A program made the translations under genes and the position numbers. Positions 9,700 through 18,629 of a stretch of DNA of 57,176 nt are shown one piece after another. Position 1 is the stretch's first letter. Each line of letters opens with the position of its first letter. This DNA is from Fibrobacter succinogenes (GTDB lineage: Bacteria > Fibrobacterota > Fibrobacteria > Fibrobacterales > Fibrobacteraceae). The stretch covers positions 1 through 57,176 of the forward strand of contig CADCDO010000025.1 of assembly GCA_902800345.1 (NCBI GenBank), written 5' to 3'. A model generated the notes under the pieces. That model worked only from the letters and a program-made list of their open reading frames with translations. It ran no database searches and was not told the DNA's origin.

Positions 9700-10944
9700 C
9701 TAAATATCTGCGTTGGAAAAACGTTGGCGTTCTTCGTTTAAGTCCAATCCAGCGATTTGGTTTTCAAGTTCTGCGGCCTGAGCGAGAATCTTTTGTGCGA
9801 AGTTGCGGGCGGCGGGTGCCTGCGCATCGACGATGCGGTGGTTTACGCTTTTCATGAACTTTTCCACCTTGTGAATGTTCTCTCGAGTTTCTTCGGTGCA
9901 ATACGTTTCTGCCATGCGTTCGAAAATATAATTTTCCGCTATTTTGGACAAGTGAATCATGTCGCTGTCGTAAAAACGGTAATCGCGCAGTTCGTCCATC
10001 ACGATTTCGTAACTTGGAAAATAGTGGACGGTCGGTATGACTAATGGACTCGAAGAATTTGCGGCGTTATTGGTCCTGTCATCGCAGGGGGTGGAAGGCT
10101 CCGAAGAAATCTTGGACTTGTCGTTGCGGGACTCCGCAGGGGTCGTGTCGATTTCCCGCATGACTTTTTCTATCGCCAACTGCAATGTCGATTTCGAAAG
10201 CGTGTTCTCGTGCGCGCCATCGCTCAAGTGCCGGAGCGGCGAAACCGTGAAGACTATGTGAAGTTCGTGTTTCTCCCTTTGCTCGTCATTGCGGGCTACA
10301 CTTACTCCGAGCGAAGCGTGGGAGCCTGGCGAAGCGATCCAGTCGCATTTTATCTTCTGTAAATCATACACGATGCTTTTCAGCGCTTCGGCTGCGTGGT
10401 CCACGGAAATCATTTTGCGTATGAACAAATTAGGATTTTGCCGGTGGCAATTCGAAACGGCGACTCCGCTTTTTCTCAAGAAATAAACGAATGCGGTCCC
10501 TAGCGTGATGAACACGACATCGGCTTTTTGCAAAAACTCCCGTGCTTGGTCTGCGGCTCCGTCCAGCTTCGTAATGCATTCTTCGCGAGTTGCTGCCGAG
10601 AGTGAACCGTGCGCATCCCAACAGTGCCACGGGGCGCCGCAACGCTCGGCGTTGAACCCTGTGCCGCTTGGCTTCTCGGCGAAACTTTCCGTGCAGTCCG
10701 ATCGCATGTCCTGGAAGACTTCCGGGCCTCCGAATTTTTTGCCGTTCGCAATCGCTTTGATTTGCATTGCTATCGAGAGCGGGTTATACACAGTCCCGAA
10801 AGGATTGGTGAGAACCTTGAATTTACGTGCTGCAAATTGTGCGGAAACATTGTCGGCAAAGCACGACCCGAAAAAAGCAACGTGCGAATTGTAGTCGATC
10901 GGCCATTCCGAAGCGGAAATATCAATTTTTGTGAAAAAGTCCAT
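9700..10944 (-). CDS. GSCFA-domain protein with inserted segments
   Basis: 414 residues with the signature FFGSCFADN at 24-32, DVVFITLGTAFVY, FTVSPLRHLSDGAHENTLSK and FPSYEIVMDELRDYRFYDSDMIH, all typical of the GSCFA family. That family is related to SGNH-type hydrolases, and the substrate is unknown. No signal peptide is seen. Family members recalled are about 320-340 residues. The excess is in two polar, low-similarity segments at about 202-225 and 258-293, whose DNA resembles intergenic repeats (GTCATTGCGGG, TGTCATCGCAGG). Both keep the frame. Its 3' end lies 89 bp from the xylanase start, and it may be transcribed with it. Confidence 0.85.
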   Translation of the reverse strand: MDFFTKIDISASEWPIDYNSHVAFFGSCFADNVSAQFAARKFKVLTNPFGTVYNPLSIAMQIKAIANGKKFGGPEVFQDMRSDCTESFAEKPSGTGFNAERCGAPWHCWDAHGSLSAATREECITKLDGAADQAREFLQKADVVFITLGTAFVYFLRKSGVAVSNCHRQNPNLFIRKMISVDHAAEALKSIVYDLQKIKCDWIASPGSHASLGVSVARNDEQREKHELHIVFTVSPLRHLSDGAHENTLSKSTLQLAIEKVMREIDTTPAESRNDKSKISSEPSTPCDDRTNNAANSSSPLVIPTVHYFPSYEIVMDELRDYRFYDSDMIHLSKIAENYIFERMAETYCTEETRENIHKVEKFMKSVNHRIVDAQAPAARNFAQKILAQAAELENQIAGLDLNEERQRFSNADI

Positions 10945-10994
10945 GGTGTAGAATGTAGTATATAAAAATGCAGCTTTTCAAGAAAAATTGGTGT

Positions 10995-11319
10995 TTACGT
11001 ACTTGACGCCGTAAAATTCCCTTCGCAGTACGTAACAAAAAAAGGCCATTTTTTAAAATTACGTACTTGGGCCGCGTTTTTACCCCAGTTAGTACGTAAT
11101 TTGCATTTTTCTGAGGGCCAAAATGTCGTTTTCGCGGTTTTTTGGTGGGAAAAACGGACCGAAATTGACCTGAATGGGCTTTTTTGCCCAATTGTGCTGG
11201 CAAAAAATAATTTTTTTACGTACTGAACGTCTCAAATTTCCACTCGAAGTACGTAATGAACAAAGTAAGCATTTTGAATTACGTACTTGAGCGCCGATTT
11301 TACCTATGCTAGTACGTAA
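10995..11319. repeat. Four 41-bp units bounded by TTACGTACT/AGTACGTAA
   Basis: Units lie at 10995-11035, 11059-11099, 11216-11256 and 11279-11319. Each is exactly 41 bp, starts TTACGTACT and ends AGTACGTAA, with 23 variable central bases of loose consensus (CGCCG, TTTTACC). Two pairs with an internal period of 63-64 bp repeat after 220-221 bp, so a duplication is likely. TACGTA sites fall 30-33 bp apart within pairs, about three helical turns. The flanks after units 2 and 4 also resemble each other. No gene is convincing in 10945-11513. Confidence 0.85.
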
Positions 11320-11513
11320 TTTTGCGGTTTTGGGGTGTTCAAATGCCGTTTTCGCATGTTTTTGACGAGAGTTTGTACGAAAAGCCGCAATTTTGGCATC
11401 TTGCGGCGGTTCGCGACTGTTGTACCTTTTGGGCGTTCCTTGCGTTTGGGTGGCGGTTGGTGCTTGTGTAACGGTTCGCGATTATTTTGTCGCTTTTTAT
11501 ACTCCTTCATATT

Positions 11514-11622
11514 GTAGAAATGATGAATTTTTTAATTCTTTTGAAAAATTATTGAAAATTCAATAAAATTTGATAAAATATATTGTAAAACTATTGATTT
11601 TTCTAAAACAATGGAGTATATT
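11514..11622 (+). promoter_or_regulatory. Module B promoter with three A/T boxes
   Basis: TTGATT at 11594-11599 and TATATT at 11617-11622, spacer 17. A/T boxes are anchored at about 11520, 11548 and 11568 (spacing 28, 20, then 26 to the -35). This is the only copy with TTGATT instead of TTGACT. The leader contains the inverted repeat GGCCT...AGGCC before the ribosome binding site. Confidence 0.7.
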
Positions 11623-11698
11623 TAGAATATCGACAAACGGCCTGCTAATGAAACCTTTCCAAAAAGTTCTAGAAAAAGGCCGAGCGTTAGGAGGAAAA

Positions 11699-12532
11699 AT
11701 GAAAGATATACTTGAATACAGGGACTACCGCCAGTATATTGCGGACTATTACGCCGATCGCAAGGCGAAGTCTGCATTCTCTTGGCAGGAGTTCGCCAAA
11801 ACGGCGGGATTCTCGTCGCCGGTTTACCTTAAATATGTGAGCGAGGGCCGCTTCAACTTGAGCGAAGAGGCTGCTGCGCGCACGGCAAAGGCCATGCATC
11901 TTGCGGATTTCGAGTGCGAGTTCTTTGTCGAAATGGTCAAGTTCGATCATGCGAAGAACGATGATGAAAAGCGGGCGGCGTTCAGCAAAATGATTTCGAT
12001 TGCGGATGGGAACAAGGCTAAAATCCTGGAAGGCGAATCGTTCCGCTTTTTTGAAGACTGGAAAAATCCGGTGCTCCGCGAACTTGCTCCCGCGATGCCC
12101 GGGGCAAAGCCATTGGCGCTCGCTCATGCTTGCCGCCCGGAAATCTCGGCTGCCGAAGTCAGCGAATCGCTGAGTTTTTTAGTCAAGGCGAACTTGCTCA
12201 AAAAAGACAAGGACGGCAATTATTCCCAAACGGAAAAAACGGTGACGACCGGCCCGATGGATGTTACGCCGCTCGCGGTCCGCGGAATGCACCGCCAGAT
12301 GGGCGAGTTCGCGCTTGACGCTATCGAGGGCGTGCCGCAGGACGAACGCCATTTTTCGGGCCTTACGCTTGGCATCACCCGCGAAGCGTACGAAGAAATC
12401 GTGCAGAGAATTGCCGAGTTCCGCAAGGACATCATTGCGATTGCAACACGTAAACCTGCGACAGACGAAGTCTATCGCTTGAACGTGCAGTTCTTCCCGA
12501 TGACAAACAAAAGTTTAAACAAAAAGGACTAG
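11699..12532 (+). CDS. TIGR02147/DUF4423-type regulator, module B
   Basis: 277 residues. The start at 11699 was chosen over an upstream in-frame start at 11570 because GTTAGGAGGAAAA precedes it and the protein then begins MKDILEYRDYRQYIADYYA like its paralogues. The helix-turn-helix segment is SWQEFAKTAGFSSPVYLKYV, and the C-terminal region carries MHRQMGEFALDAIEGV and ERHFSGLTLGITREAY. Predicted cytoplasmic DNA-binding regulator. The stop TAG lies inside the downstream ribosome binding site (cTAGGAGGa), suggesting translational coupling to the lipoprotein gene. Confidence 0.8.
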   Translation: MKDILEYRDYRQYIADYYADRKAKSAFSWQEFAKTAGFSSPVYLKYVSEGRFNLSEEAAARTAKAMHLADFECEFFVEMVKFDHAKNDDEKRAAFSKMISIADGNKAKILEGESFRFFEDWKNPVLRELAPAMPGAKPLALAHACRPEISAAEVSESLSFLVKANLLKKDKDGNYSQTEKTVTTGPMDVTPLAVRGMHRQMGEFALDAIEGVPQDERHFSGLTLGITREAYEEIVQRIAEFRKDIIAIATRKPATDEVYRLNVQFFPMTNKSLNKKD

Positions 12533-12541
12533 GAGGAAATC

Positions 12542-14353
12542 ATGAAAAACTTGAACCGTAACACGCTTGTGCGTGATTTTATCGGGGCGGCGTTCTGCTT
12601 GGTGATGGCGTTTGCTCTTCTCATGATATATTCGGGTTGTTCCGAAGACAATTCTCCGATAGACGGAGCTCATGGCGGTGCAGCTGAGGAGCAGGGCGTG
12701 TATGCCTTGGCGGGGCGAGTTGGCGATGTGTATCCCAAATTGCTGGTGAAAGACGATGTTGGAGGATCGTTGCCGTATGGAGAATCTTTGCCGTATGAAG
12801 AATCGATGCTGGTGCCTAAGGGAACTTCTATCACTGTTTATGAACTTGATTCCTTGACGCTCGATACGAACGGTCGTTCTTTTGTTGGCTCGATTGACGA
12901 CGATGAAGGACATTTTGTGTTCGATAGCCTTAATCTGAATAGCCCGTATGTATTGATTGAAAAATTCGTACCTTCCCGTGATACATGCTTGTATGTAAGT
13001 GATCAAATGTTTTGGAATAATCGTTGTTTTAATTCTACGATAGAAGCAAAAGAACTTCGTGCTATTGTGGATTTGCGAAAAAATAAAAAAATAAGTGTTA
13101 ATTCGTTGACGAGCGCTAAAGTTCCACTTTTACGAGAATATATGGCCGAAGGAAAGACTTTTGCAGAAGCGAATCAAATGGCTGAACGCAAAATTCTTGA
13201 AGATCTTGGAATATACGAAGATTTGGGTTCGTTTGAAAATGTGTATGATGATGATTCTGAATTGTCTTATGTAAATAAGCTAATTCAATATACTGTAAAA
13301 AGTGCTCGCATGGGGCTTCAATGGTGGGATGTGATTGTCAATTATGCCTCTCCCACAGAATTTGCGGGGCGCGGCCAATTGGAGAAATATTATCAGAATA
13401 TGAAGAAAATGATAGATTATAAAATTGGCTTCTTGGCTAAAGTTGATGGATTGGGACGGTGCACCGAAGCTCGCGAAAATGATGTTGGCGGAATTAAAGT
13501 TCGTAGTGTCGTAAATGTTGTTAATGTAGTGTGCCGCTCTGGTAAGTGGACGATGGGCTTTAAGCCGGTGGAATATACAAAAGGTTTGCTGGTCGATAAT
13601 CGAGATGGTAAATCTTATAAGACAGTGACGTATAATTGGGGCGGTGCCGTGCAGACATGGATGGCTGAGGACCTTGTTTATACGGATGCGGCGCACCCTG
13701 CATGTGAAGGTTATAGCGGTGAAACTGTTTGCATGATTGTTGGTCGGTATATATGGATGAATGCGATGGATATTGAGTGGAATGATATGTATGTGTACTG
13801 GGTTCGTTGGCAAGGGGTGGATACGGTTTCTTACCAGGAGTGCCAAAAAGTACTTGCTAGCGTCTCGGATTCAACAAGTGGGCTTGACGATGGAACCTGT
13901 ATGGATGGAGAAGGAGTTTGGGGTTATGATTATGTCAATCCTGTGCTGCGATCGAATTTGGATGCTCATCAAGGAATTTGTCCAGATGGTTGGCGTATTC
14001 CGACCACGAATGATTGGAAAACTTTGTTGCGTAATTTGGGTGGGCAGTATGGAGTTGATTATGTTAAAGCAGTGCCTGTCCTTTATGATGAGGCTGCAAC
14101 AGGGTTTGGTTTGAAAAGTTCAAGTGGGCTTACCATGGATGATGAAGGTCGTATAATTAAGAATGGGGGTGGTGCTTTTTATAATCATTTTGCAGTGACG
14201 GATGAGCATTTGTCTAGAGTTACTTTCTTCCAAGGGTATTCAACTGGAGACGGTTTTGGGTTTAATACTCCCAAGGAATACCAATATAATGATGACGGCG
14301 ATGTTTATATGCCTCCTTTGGATAATGTGAATGTCCGCTGCATCAAAAACTAA
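12542..14353 (+). CDS. FISUMP lipoprotein, module B
   Basis: 603 residues. A long signal sequence ends LLMIYSGC (Cys33 as lipid site; Tyr at -3 is unusual). The signal region starts MKNLNRNTLVRDFIGAAFCL, close to copies C and D. Then YALAGRVGDVYPKLL and an Ig-like stretch with VYELDSLTLDTNG and LNSPYVLIE, a helical segment with AEGKTFAEANQMAERKILEDLG, and the FISUMP domain from about 349 (DNRDGKSYKTVTYNW, QTWMAEDLVY, GICPDGWRIPTTNDW at about 478, VRCIKN end). The middle is visibly more A/T-rich in wobble positions than the regulator gene. Function unknown; probably surface exposed. Confidence 0.85.
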   Translation: MKNLNRNTLVRDFIGAAFCLVMAFALLMIYSGCSEDNSPIDGAHGGAAEEQGVYALAGRVGDVYPKLLVKDDVGGSLPYGESLPYEESMLVPKGTSITVYELDSLTLDTNGRSFVGSIDDDEGHFVFDSLNLNSPYVLIEKFVPSRDTCLYVSDQMFWNNRCFNSTIEAKELRAIVDLRKNKKISVNSLTSAKVPLLREYMAEGKTFAEANQMAERKILEDLGIYEDLGSFENVYDDDSELSYVNKLIQYTVKSARMGLQWWDVIVNYASPTEFAGRGQLEKYYQNMKKMIDYKIGFLAKVDGLGRCTEARENDVGGIKVRSVVNVVNVVCRSGKWTMGFKPVEYTKGLLVDNRDGKSYKTVTYNWGGAVQTWMAEDLVYTDAAHPACEGYSGETVCMIVGRYIWMNAMDIEWNDMYVYWVRWQGVDTVSYQECQKVLASVSDSTSGLDDGTCMDGEGVWGYDYVNPVLRSNLDAHQGICPDGWRIPTTNDWKTLLRNLGGQYGVDYVKAVPVLYDEAATGFGLKSSSGLTMDDEGRIIKNGGGAFYNHFAVTDEHLSRVTFFQGYSTGDGFGFNTPKEYQYNDDGDVYMPPLDNVNVRCIKN

Positions 14354-14371
14354 TCTCTCTCTCCCTTTTTG

Positions 14372-14412
14372 TTAGGAGGAATGGAAGACGGGTTTCGGCC
14401 CGCCTTCTTTTT
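14372..14412 (+). terminator. Module B terminator with TTAGGAGGA motif
   Basis: TTAGGAGGA at 14372-14380, then hairpin GAAGACGGG / CCCGCCTTC (14384-14407, one A-C mismatch) and T5GT5. The hairpin is nearly the same in modules C, D and E. Confidence 0.85.
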
Positions 14413-14511
14413 GTTTTTGGTCCATTGGTCATTAGTTGTTGGGGGCGGAGCGTCATGGCGGATTAAGGTTGGTGAACCGGTTGATGTAATGACTGTTGAC
14501 TATCTCTCTAT
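14413..14511. other. Gap between modules B and C
   Basis: No gene seen. It contains GGCGGATTAAGGTTGGTGAA (14457-14476), also found in slightly changed form in the gap after module D (near 20740). It is probably a duplicated remnant copied with the module. Confidence 0.45.
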
Positions 14512-14514
14512 ATT

Positions 14515-14625
14515 GTGAAAAAAGCTCGATTTTTTATTGATTTTTTGTAAAAATGCTAAAATTTAATAAAAAACTAAATTTTATATTGTAAAAAATATTG
14601 ACTTTTTGAAAATTGATAGTATATT
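14515..14625 (+). promoter_or_regulatory. Module C promoter with three A/T boxes
   Basis: TTGACT at 14598-14603 and TATATT at 14620-14625, spacer 16. A/T boxes are anchored at about 14523, 14553 and 14573 (spacing 30, 20, then 25 to the -35). The leader carries AAACGGC ... GCCGTTT (from 14635 to 14681), an inverted repeat just before the ribosome binding site. Confidence 0.75.
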
Positions 14626-14694
14626 TGAATCATGAAACGGCGTGACGCTTTTTTGCAGGGCGTGAATTTATGAAGCCGTTTGTTAGGAGGAACA

Positions 14695-15528
14695 ATGAAA
14701 GATGTACTAGAATACACTAGTTATCGGCAGTTCATTGCGGACTATTACGCCGATAAAAAAGCCAAGTCCGCGTTTACTTGGCAGATGTTCGCCGAGATGG
14801 CGGGCTTTTCTTCGCCTGTTTACCTTAAGTACGTGAGCGAAGGTCGCTTCAACTTGAGCGAGGAGGCTGCGCTCCGCGTTGCTTCTGCCATGTCCCTTGT
14901 GGAATACGAACGGGATTATTTCTGTGAAATGGTCCGCTTTGACCACGCCAAGACAGACGAAGAAAAAAAGATTTTCTTCAACAAGATGCTTGCGATTGCC
15001 GCTGCGCACAAGGTAAAAATCATAGAAGCTGATTCCTACCGCTTTTTCGAGGATTGGAAAAATCCGGTGCTCCGCGAGCTGGCGCCTTCGATGCCAGGGG
15101 CAAAACCGCTTGCTCTTGCCCGTGCCTGCCGCCCGGAAATTACTGCCGCCGAAGTGACGGAGTCGCTGAGTTTTTTGGTCAAGGCGAATTTATTGCAAAA
15201 GGACAAAGACGGAAATTACGTACAGACTGAAAAATCTGTGACGACAGGTCCCATGAAGGCGACACCGGTAGCGGTCCGTACGCTACACCGCCAGATGGGC
15301 GAGTTCGCGCTAGACGCTATCGAGGGCGTGTCTCAGGACGAGCGCCATTTTTCGGGACTTACGCTTGGCATTACGCGTGAAGCCTACGAAAAAATCGTTC
15401 AGGAAATTGCCGAGTGCCGCAAACGCATCATCGCGATTGCAAGAGAAGATGATGCGACGGAAGAAGTGTATCGCTTGAATATGCAGTTCTTTCCGATGAC
15501 AAATAAACATTTAAATAAAAAGGGTTAG
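14695..15528 (+). CDS. TIGR02147/DUF4423-type regulator, module C
   Basis: 277 residues, taken from ATG 14695 because TTAGGAGG at 14683-14690 precedes it; the TTG at 14680 overlaps that site. The helix-turn-helix is TWQMFAEMAGFSSPVYLKYV, the C-terminal block LHRQMGEFALDAIEGV, and ERHFSGLTLGITREAY matches copy B. Like its paralogues it has no membrane segment or signal. The stop TAG again lies within gTTAGGAGGa before the lipoprotein ATG, nine bases from it. Predicted regulator of its own module; not tested. Confidence 0.8.
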   Translation: MKDVLEYTSYRQFIADYYADKKAKSAFTWQMFAEMAGFSSPVYLKYVSEGRFNLSEEAALRVASAMSLVEYERDYFCEMVRFDHAKTDEEKKIFFNKMLAIAAAHKVKIIEADSYRFFEDWKNPVLRELAPSMPGAKPLALARACRPEITAAEVTESLSFLVKANLLQKDKDGNYVQTEKSVTTGPMKATPVAVRTLHRQMGEFALDAIEGVSQDERHFSGLTLGITREAYEKIVQEIAECRKRIIAIAREDDATEEVYRLNMQFFPMTNKHLNKKG

Positions 15529-15537
15529 GAGGATATC

Positions 15538-17529
15538 ATGAAAAAATTAAATCGAAACATGATGGTGGCCGATTTTATCGAGGCGGCATTCTGCTTGATG
15601 ATGGCGTTAGCCCTTCTTGTAATGTATTCGGGCTGCTCCGAAGATGCCGATTCGCCAATAAATGTTGGTCGTGGCGGTACCGAAGAAGAACAGGGCATTT
15701 ATGCCTTGGCGGGGCGAGTTGGCGATGTGTATCCTAAAGTGATGAAATTGAATAGGCTTGATTCAGCTTCTCGAAATAATGATGGTCATTTGGACGTTGC
15801 AGAAGGGACTGTTATTGCTGTTTACGAGTTGAGTCCCCTTACTCTTGAACCGAATGGTCATGTTTTTTTGGATACCATCGACAATGGTGAAGGTCGTTTT
15901 GCATTTGAAAATATTCTTTTGGGTAGCCCGTATGTATTGATTGAAATACAGGATTCTTGCATTGCATTTGATTGTCAACAGCGTGGTGTGTGGGGTTCTT
16001 CGTCTTATCAAACGCATATTGAAATTCCATGCGATTATGATGCTTTGATTGCAGAGGATTCCTCTTGGGCGGCATCTTTACCTAGTCGTTGTCTCGTTTT
16101 GGATTCTACCAAATATCCGGTTTCTTTAAGCGCTATAATTGATGTACGGAATTACCAAGAACCAGGTTCTTCGAAAATAAGCATTAATACATTAAGTTAT
16201 CTAAAAATTCCGTTGCTGAAGAAATACTTTACCGAAGGGATGTCTTTTGCTGCGGCGGGTAAAAAGGCAGAGCGAGAAATCTTGGAAAGCTTTGGCATTT
16301 ATGAAGATTTGGGAGAATTTGAAAATGCTGAAAATGTAAATGGTGAATTGTCGTATGTTTTGCAGATGATGGTTCAAATTATAAGTCTTGGTGATGTTTT
16401 CGATTTGAATCTTCCTATGCATTTGGATGAATATTATTTCAAAACGTCTGCCATTATCGCTGTTTTGGGGAGTGATATGGAACAAATTTATTTGAATACG
16501 ATAAAGTTGCTTGATTATGAAATTGGTTATTATTTACAAAAAAATGGTGTTGGTCGATGCACTGAATCTCGTGAAAATGAAGTTTATAAAATATTAGGGT
16601 ATGAGCATTATTCGGTTGTTTGCCATTTCGGTAAGTGGAAACCGGGACGTAAAAAGATGGAATACTCTAACGGAACGATGACGGATTCGCGCGACGGCAA
16701 AACTTATAAGACGGTCACGTATAATTGGGGCGATGTTACGCAGACTTGGATGGCCGAAAATCTGAACTATAACGATACGGCATCTAGCACAACGTGCTGG
16801 AAAGGCGATTCCACTTGTGAAATCTATGGTCGTTATTATACGTGGCGGACTGCGATGGATTTGGACTGGTCTTCTATAAAGATGACGTCTGTTACTCATA
16901 AATTTGTATGGGATGATATCGACAGTACTTATACGGATAAATGGGATACTGTGGCTGTAGAGGATATGTGTTTGATGAAAAGTTATCTTGAAGGCGAGAG
17001 GGACAGCGTAAAGTATGCTTATTGCAGTGTGATATCACCGGATGGCGAATGTGTGTCTCGTGATACCGCAGATAACGTTTACGCTTATTGTAGTAGAACG
17101 TATAATAGTGGTTGTCGCTTGGATTTGCCGGAATCTGTTTACCAAACGAAGCCTGTTGCTCATCGTGGTGTGTGCCCGGATGGGTGGAGAATTCCCAATA
17201 AGGAAGATTGGGAAATCTTGAGGCAAAATATTGCCGCACAAGGCGCTTCGCTTAGTGATGCATATGGAAGCGGTTTCGGATATATTGCGCCGATGGAGGT
17301 GTACGTGGGTGGTTCGAGTCCCTTTGTGGTGCATGCGGGTGCGCAAAGTGTAAGCAGGTATGCGTCGGTTCCTAGCGAGAATGATGTAGACAGCGTCTCC
17401 TTATCTGTTGTTCTTATGAATGAGAACGTCTCTATACATACGTATATGAATATTACGAATGCTCCTGTGAATGCACTCCCATTCTATGTGCTCAATGATA
17501 AAATGTTTGTCCGCTGCATCAAAAACTAA
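15538..17529 (+). CDS. FISUMP lipoprotein, module C, Cys-rich insert
   Basis: 663 residues. Lipobox VMYSGC (Cys33), YALAGRVGDVYPKVM, Ig-like part with VYELSPLTLEPNG, helical part with EGMSFAAAGKKAEREILESFGIYEDLGEFE. The FISUMP domain starts at about 379 (DSRDGKTYKTVTYNW, QTWMAENLNY, CEIYGRYYTW). Between CEIYGRYY and GVCPDGWRIPNKEDW (about 543) lies an expanded region with several Cys residues (DMCL, YAYCS, GECVSRDTA, GCRLD) shared with copy D. It ends VRCIKN. The Cys residues could form disulfides after export. Many A/T-ending codons. Confidence 0.85.
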   Translation: MKKLNRNMMVADFIEAAFCLMMALALLVMYSGCSEDADSPINVGRGGTEEEQGIYALAGRVGDVYPKVMKLNRLDSASRNNDGHLDVAEGTVIAVYELSPLTLEPNGHVFLDTIDNGEGRFAFENILLGSPYVLIEIQDSCIAFDCQQRGVWGSSSYQTHIEIPCDYDALIAEDSSWAASLPSRCLVLDSTKYPVSLSAIIDVRNYQEPGSSKISINTLSYLKIPLLKKYFTEGMSFAAAGKKAEREILESFGIYEDLGEFENAENVNGELSYVLQMMVQIISLGDVFDLNLPMHLDEYYFKTSAIIAVLGSDMEQIYLNTIKLLDYEIGYYLQKNGVGRCTESRENEVYKILGYEHYSVVCHFGKWKPGRKKMEYSNGTMTDSRDGKTYKTVTYNWGDVTQTWMAENLNYNDTASSTTCWKGDSTCEIYGRYYTWRTAMDLDWSSIKMTSVTHKFVWDDIDSTYTDKWDTVAVEDMCLMKSYLEGERDSVKYAYCSVISPDGECVSRDTADNVYAYCSRTYNSGCRLDLPESVYQTKPVAHRGVCPDGWRIPNKEDWEILRQNIAAQGASLSDAYGSGFGYIAPMEVYVGGSSPFVVHAGAQSVSRYASVPSENDVDSVSLSVVLMNENVSIHTYMNITNAPVNALPFYVLNDKMFVRCIKN

Positions 17530-17545
17530 TCTCTCTCCCTTTTTG

Positions 17546-17592
17546 TTAGGAGGAATGGAAGACGGGCTTCGGCCCGCCTTCTTTTTTTTTTT
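17546..17592 (+). terminator. Module C terminator with TTAGGAGGA motif
   Basis: TTAGGAGGA at 17546-17554, hairpin GAAGACGGGC ... GCCCGCCTTC ending at 17582, then ten or more T residues. Confidence 0.85.
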
Positions 17593-17618
17593 GACTAATA
17601 ACTATTTTATTTGTATTA

Positions 17619-17727
17619 TCAAAAATGGCTAAAATTTTTTATCAAATGTAAAAATTGCTTAAATTTCAATAAAAATTAAAAATTTTTATGGTGAACTATT
17701 GACTTTTTTAAAAATTGGAGATATATT
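17619..17727 (+). promoter_or_regulatory. Module D promoter with three A/T boxes
   Basis: TTGACT at 17699-17704 and TATATT at 17722-17727, spacer 17. A/T boxes are anchored at about 17625, 17654 and 17675 (spacing 29, 21, then 24 to the -35). The leader has ACGGC ... GCCGT enclosing CTTTGCAAAG. Confidence 0.75.
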
Positions 17728-17786
17728 TAAAATTGTGGACGGCGCTCTTTGCAAAGTCGATATGCCGTTTGTGTTAGGAGGAAACA

Positions 17787-18620
17787 ATGAAAGATATACT
17801 TGAATACACAAGTTATCGTCAATATATCGCGGATTATTACGCCGAGAAAAAGGCGAAGACCGCTTTTACCTGGCAGGAGTTCACCCGTGCGGCGGGATTC
17901 TCTTCGCCGGTTCATCTGAAATATGCAAGTGAAGGTCGCTTGAACTTGAGCGATGCGGCTGCATTGCGTGTGGCGAAGGCCATGCACCTTGTCGATTTCG
18001 AACAAGAATATTTTTGCGAGATGGTCAAGTTTGACAACGCAAAGACGGATTCCGAGAAAAAAGACGCTTTTGGCAAAATGCTCTCGATCGCGGAGGCTCA
18101 CAAAGCGAAAATCCTAGAGGGCGATTCATACCGCTATTTTGAAAGCTGGAAGAATCCCGTGCTCCGCGAACTTGCCCCTGCGATGCCGGGTGCAAAGCCG
18201 CTTGCGCTTGCGAAAGCGTGCCGTCCGGAGATTACGGCCGCCGAGGTCAGCGAATCGCTTAATTTCCTCGTCAAGGCGGACTTGCTCCATAAAGATAAAG
18301 ATGGAAATTATGTGCAAACTGAAAGGGGCGTAACAACGGGGCCGTTGGACGTGACTCCTGTGGCTATTCGCGGGATGCACCGCCAGATGGGCGAGTTTGC
18401 GCTGGATGCCATCGAGGGCGTCGCTCAGGACGAACGCCATTTTTCGGGACTTACGCTTGGCATTACGCGCAAGGCATATGAAGATATTGTTCAAGAAATC
18501 GCAGAGTTCCGCAAGAGGATTATTGCGATTGCGACACGGGAGGACGGTACGGACGAAGTTTATCGCCTGAACGTGCAGTTCTTTCCGATGACAAAAAAGA
18601 GTATCAATAAAAAGGCCTAG
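17787..18620 (+). CDS. TIGR02147/DUF4423-type regulator, module D
   Basis: 277 residues starting behind GTTAGGAGGAAACA. The helix-turn-helix is TWQEFTRAAGFSSPVHLKYA; His and Ala in the recognition helix differ from the Tyr and Val of copies A to C, so its binding preference may differ slightly. C-terminal landmarks VTTGPLDVTPVAIRGMHRQMG and ERHFSGLTLGITRKAY are kept. The stop TAG is embedded in the next ribosome binding site (cTAGGAGGa), nine bases before the lipoprotein ATG. Confidence 0.8.
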   Translation: MKDILEYTSYRQYIADYYAEKKAKTAFTWQEFTRAAGFSSPVHLKYASEGRLNLSDAAALRVAKAMHLVDFEQEYFCEMVKFDNAKTDSEKKDAFGKMLSIAEAHKAKILEGDSYRYFESWKNPVLRELAPAMPGAKPLALAKACRPEITAAEVSESLNFLVKADLLHKDKDGNYVQTERGVTTGPLDVTPVAIRGMHRQMGEFALDAIEGVAQDERHFSGLTLGITRKAYEDIVQEIAEFRKRIIAIATREDGTDEVYRLNVQFFPMTKKSINKKA

Positions 18621-18629
18621 GAGGAAAAC

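Noticed and set aside
10995..11319. CRISPR array
   Set aside because: The repeated parts are 9-bp inverted ends, not direct repeats of 20-40 bp. Only four units exist, and no cas genes are in the window.
10922..11510. Minus-strand frames of 93 and 68 codons with a shared RKRH...NYVL pattern
   Set aside because: The similarity is explained by the duplicated 41-bp units and flanks. There is no ribosome binding site or coding bias, and the units vary without regard to codons.
14381..14520. ATG frame starting directly after TTAGGAGGA downstream of module B (MEDGFRP...)
   Set aside because: The start is only one base from the ribosome binding site and the frame runs through the terminator hairpin. 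Module D has no ATG at the same place.
17305..17330. tRNA T-arm-like GGTTCGAGTCC
   Set aside because: It lies inside the coding sequence of lipoprotein C, without an acceptor stem or anticodon arm.
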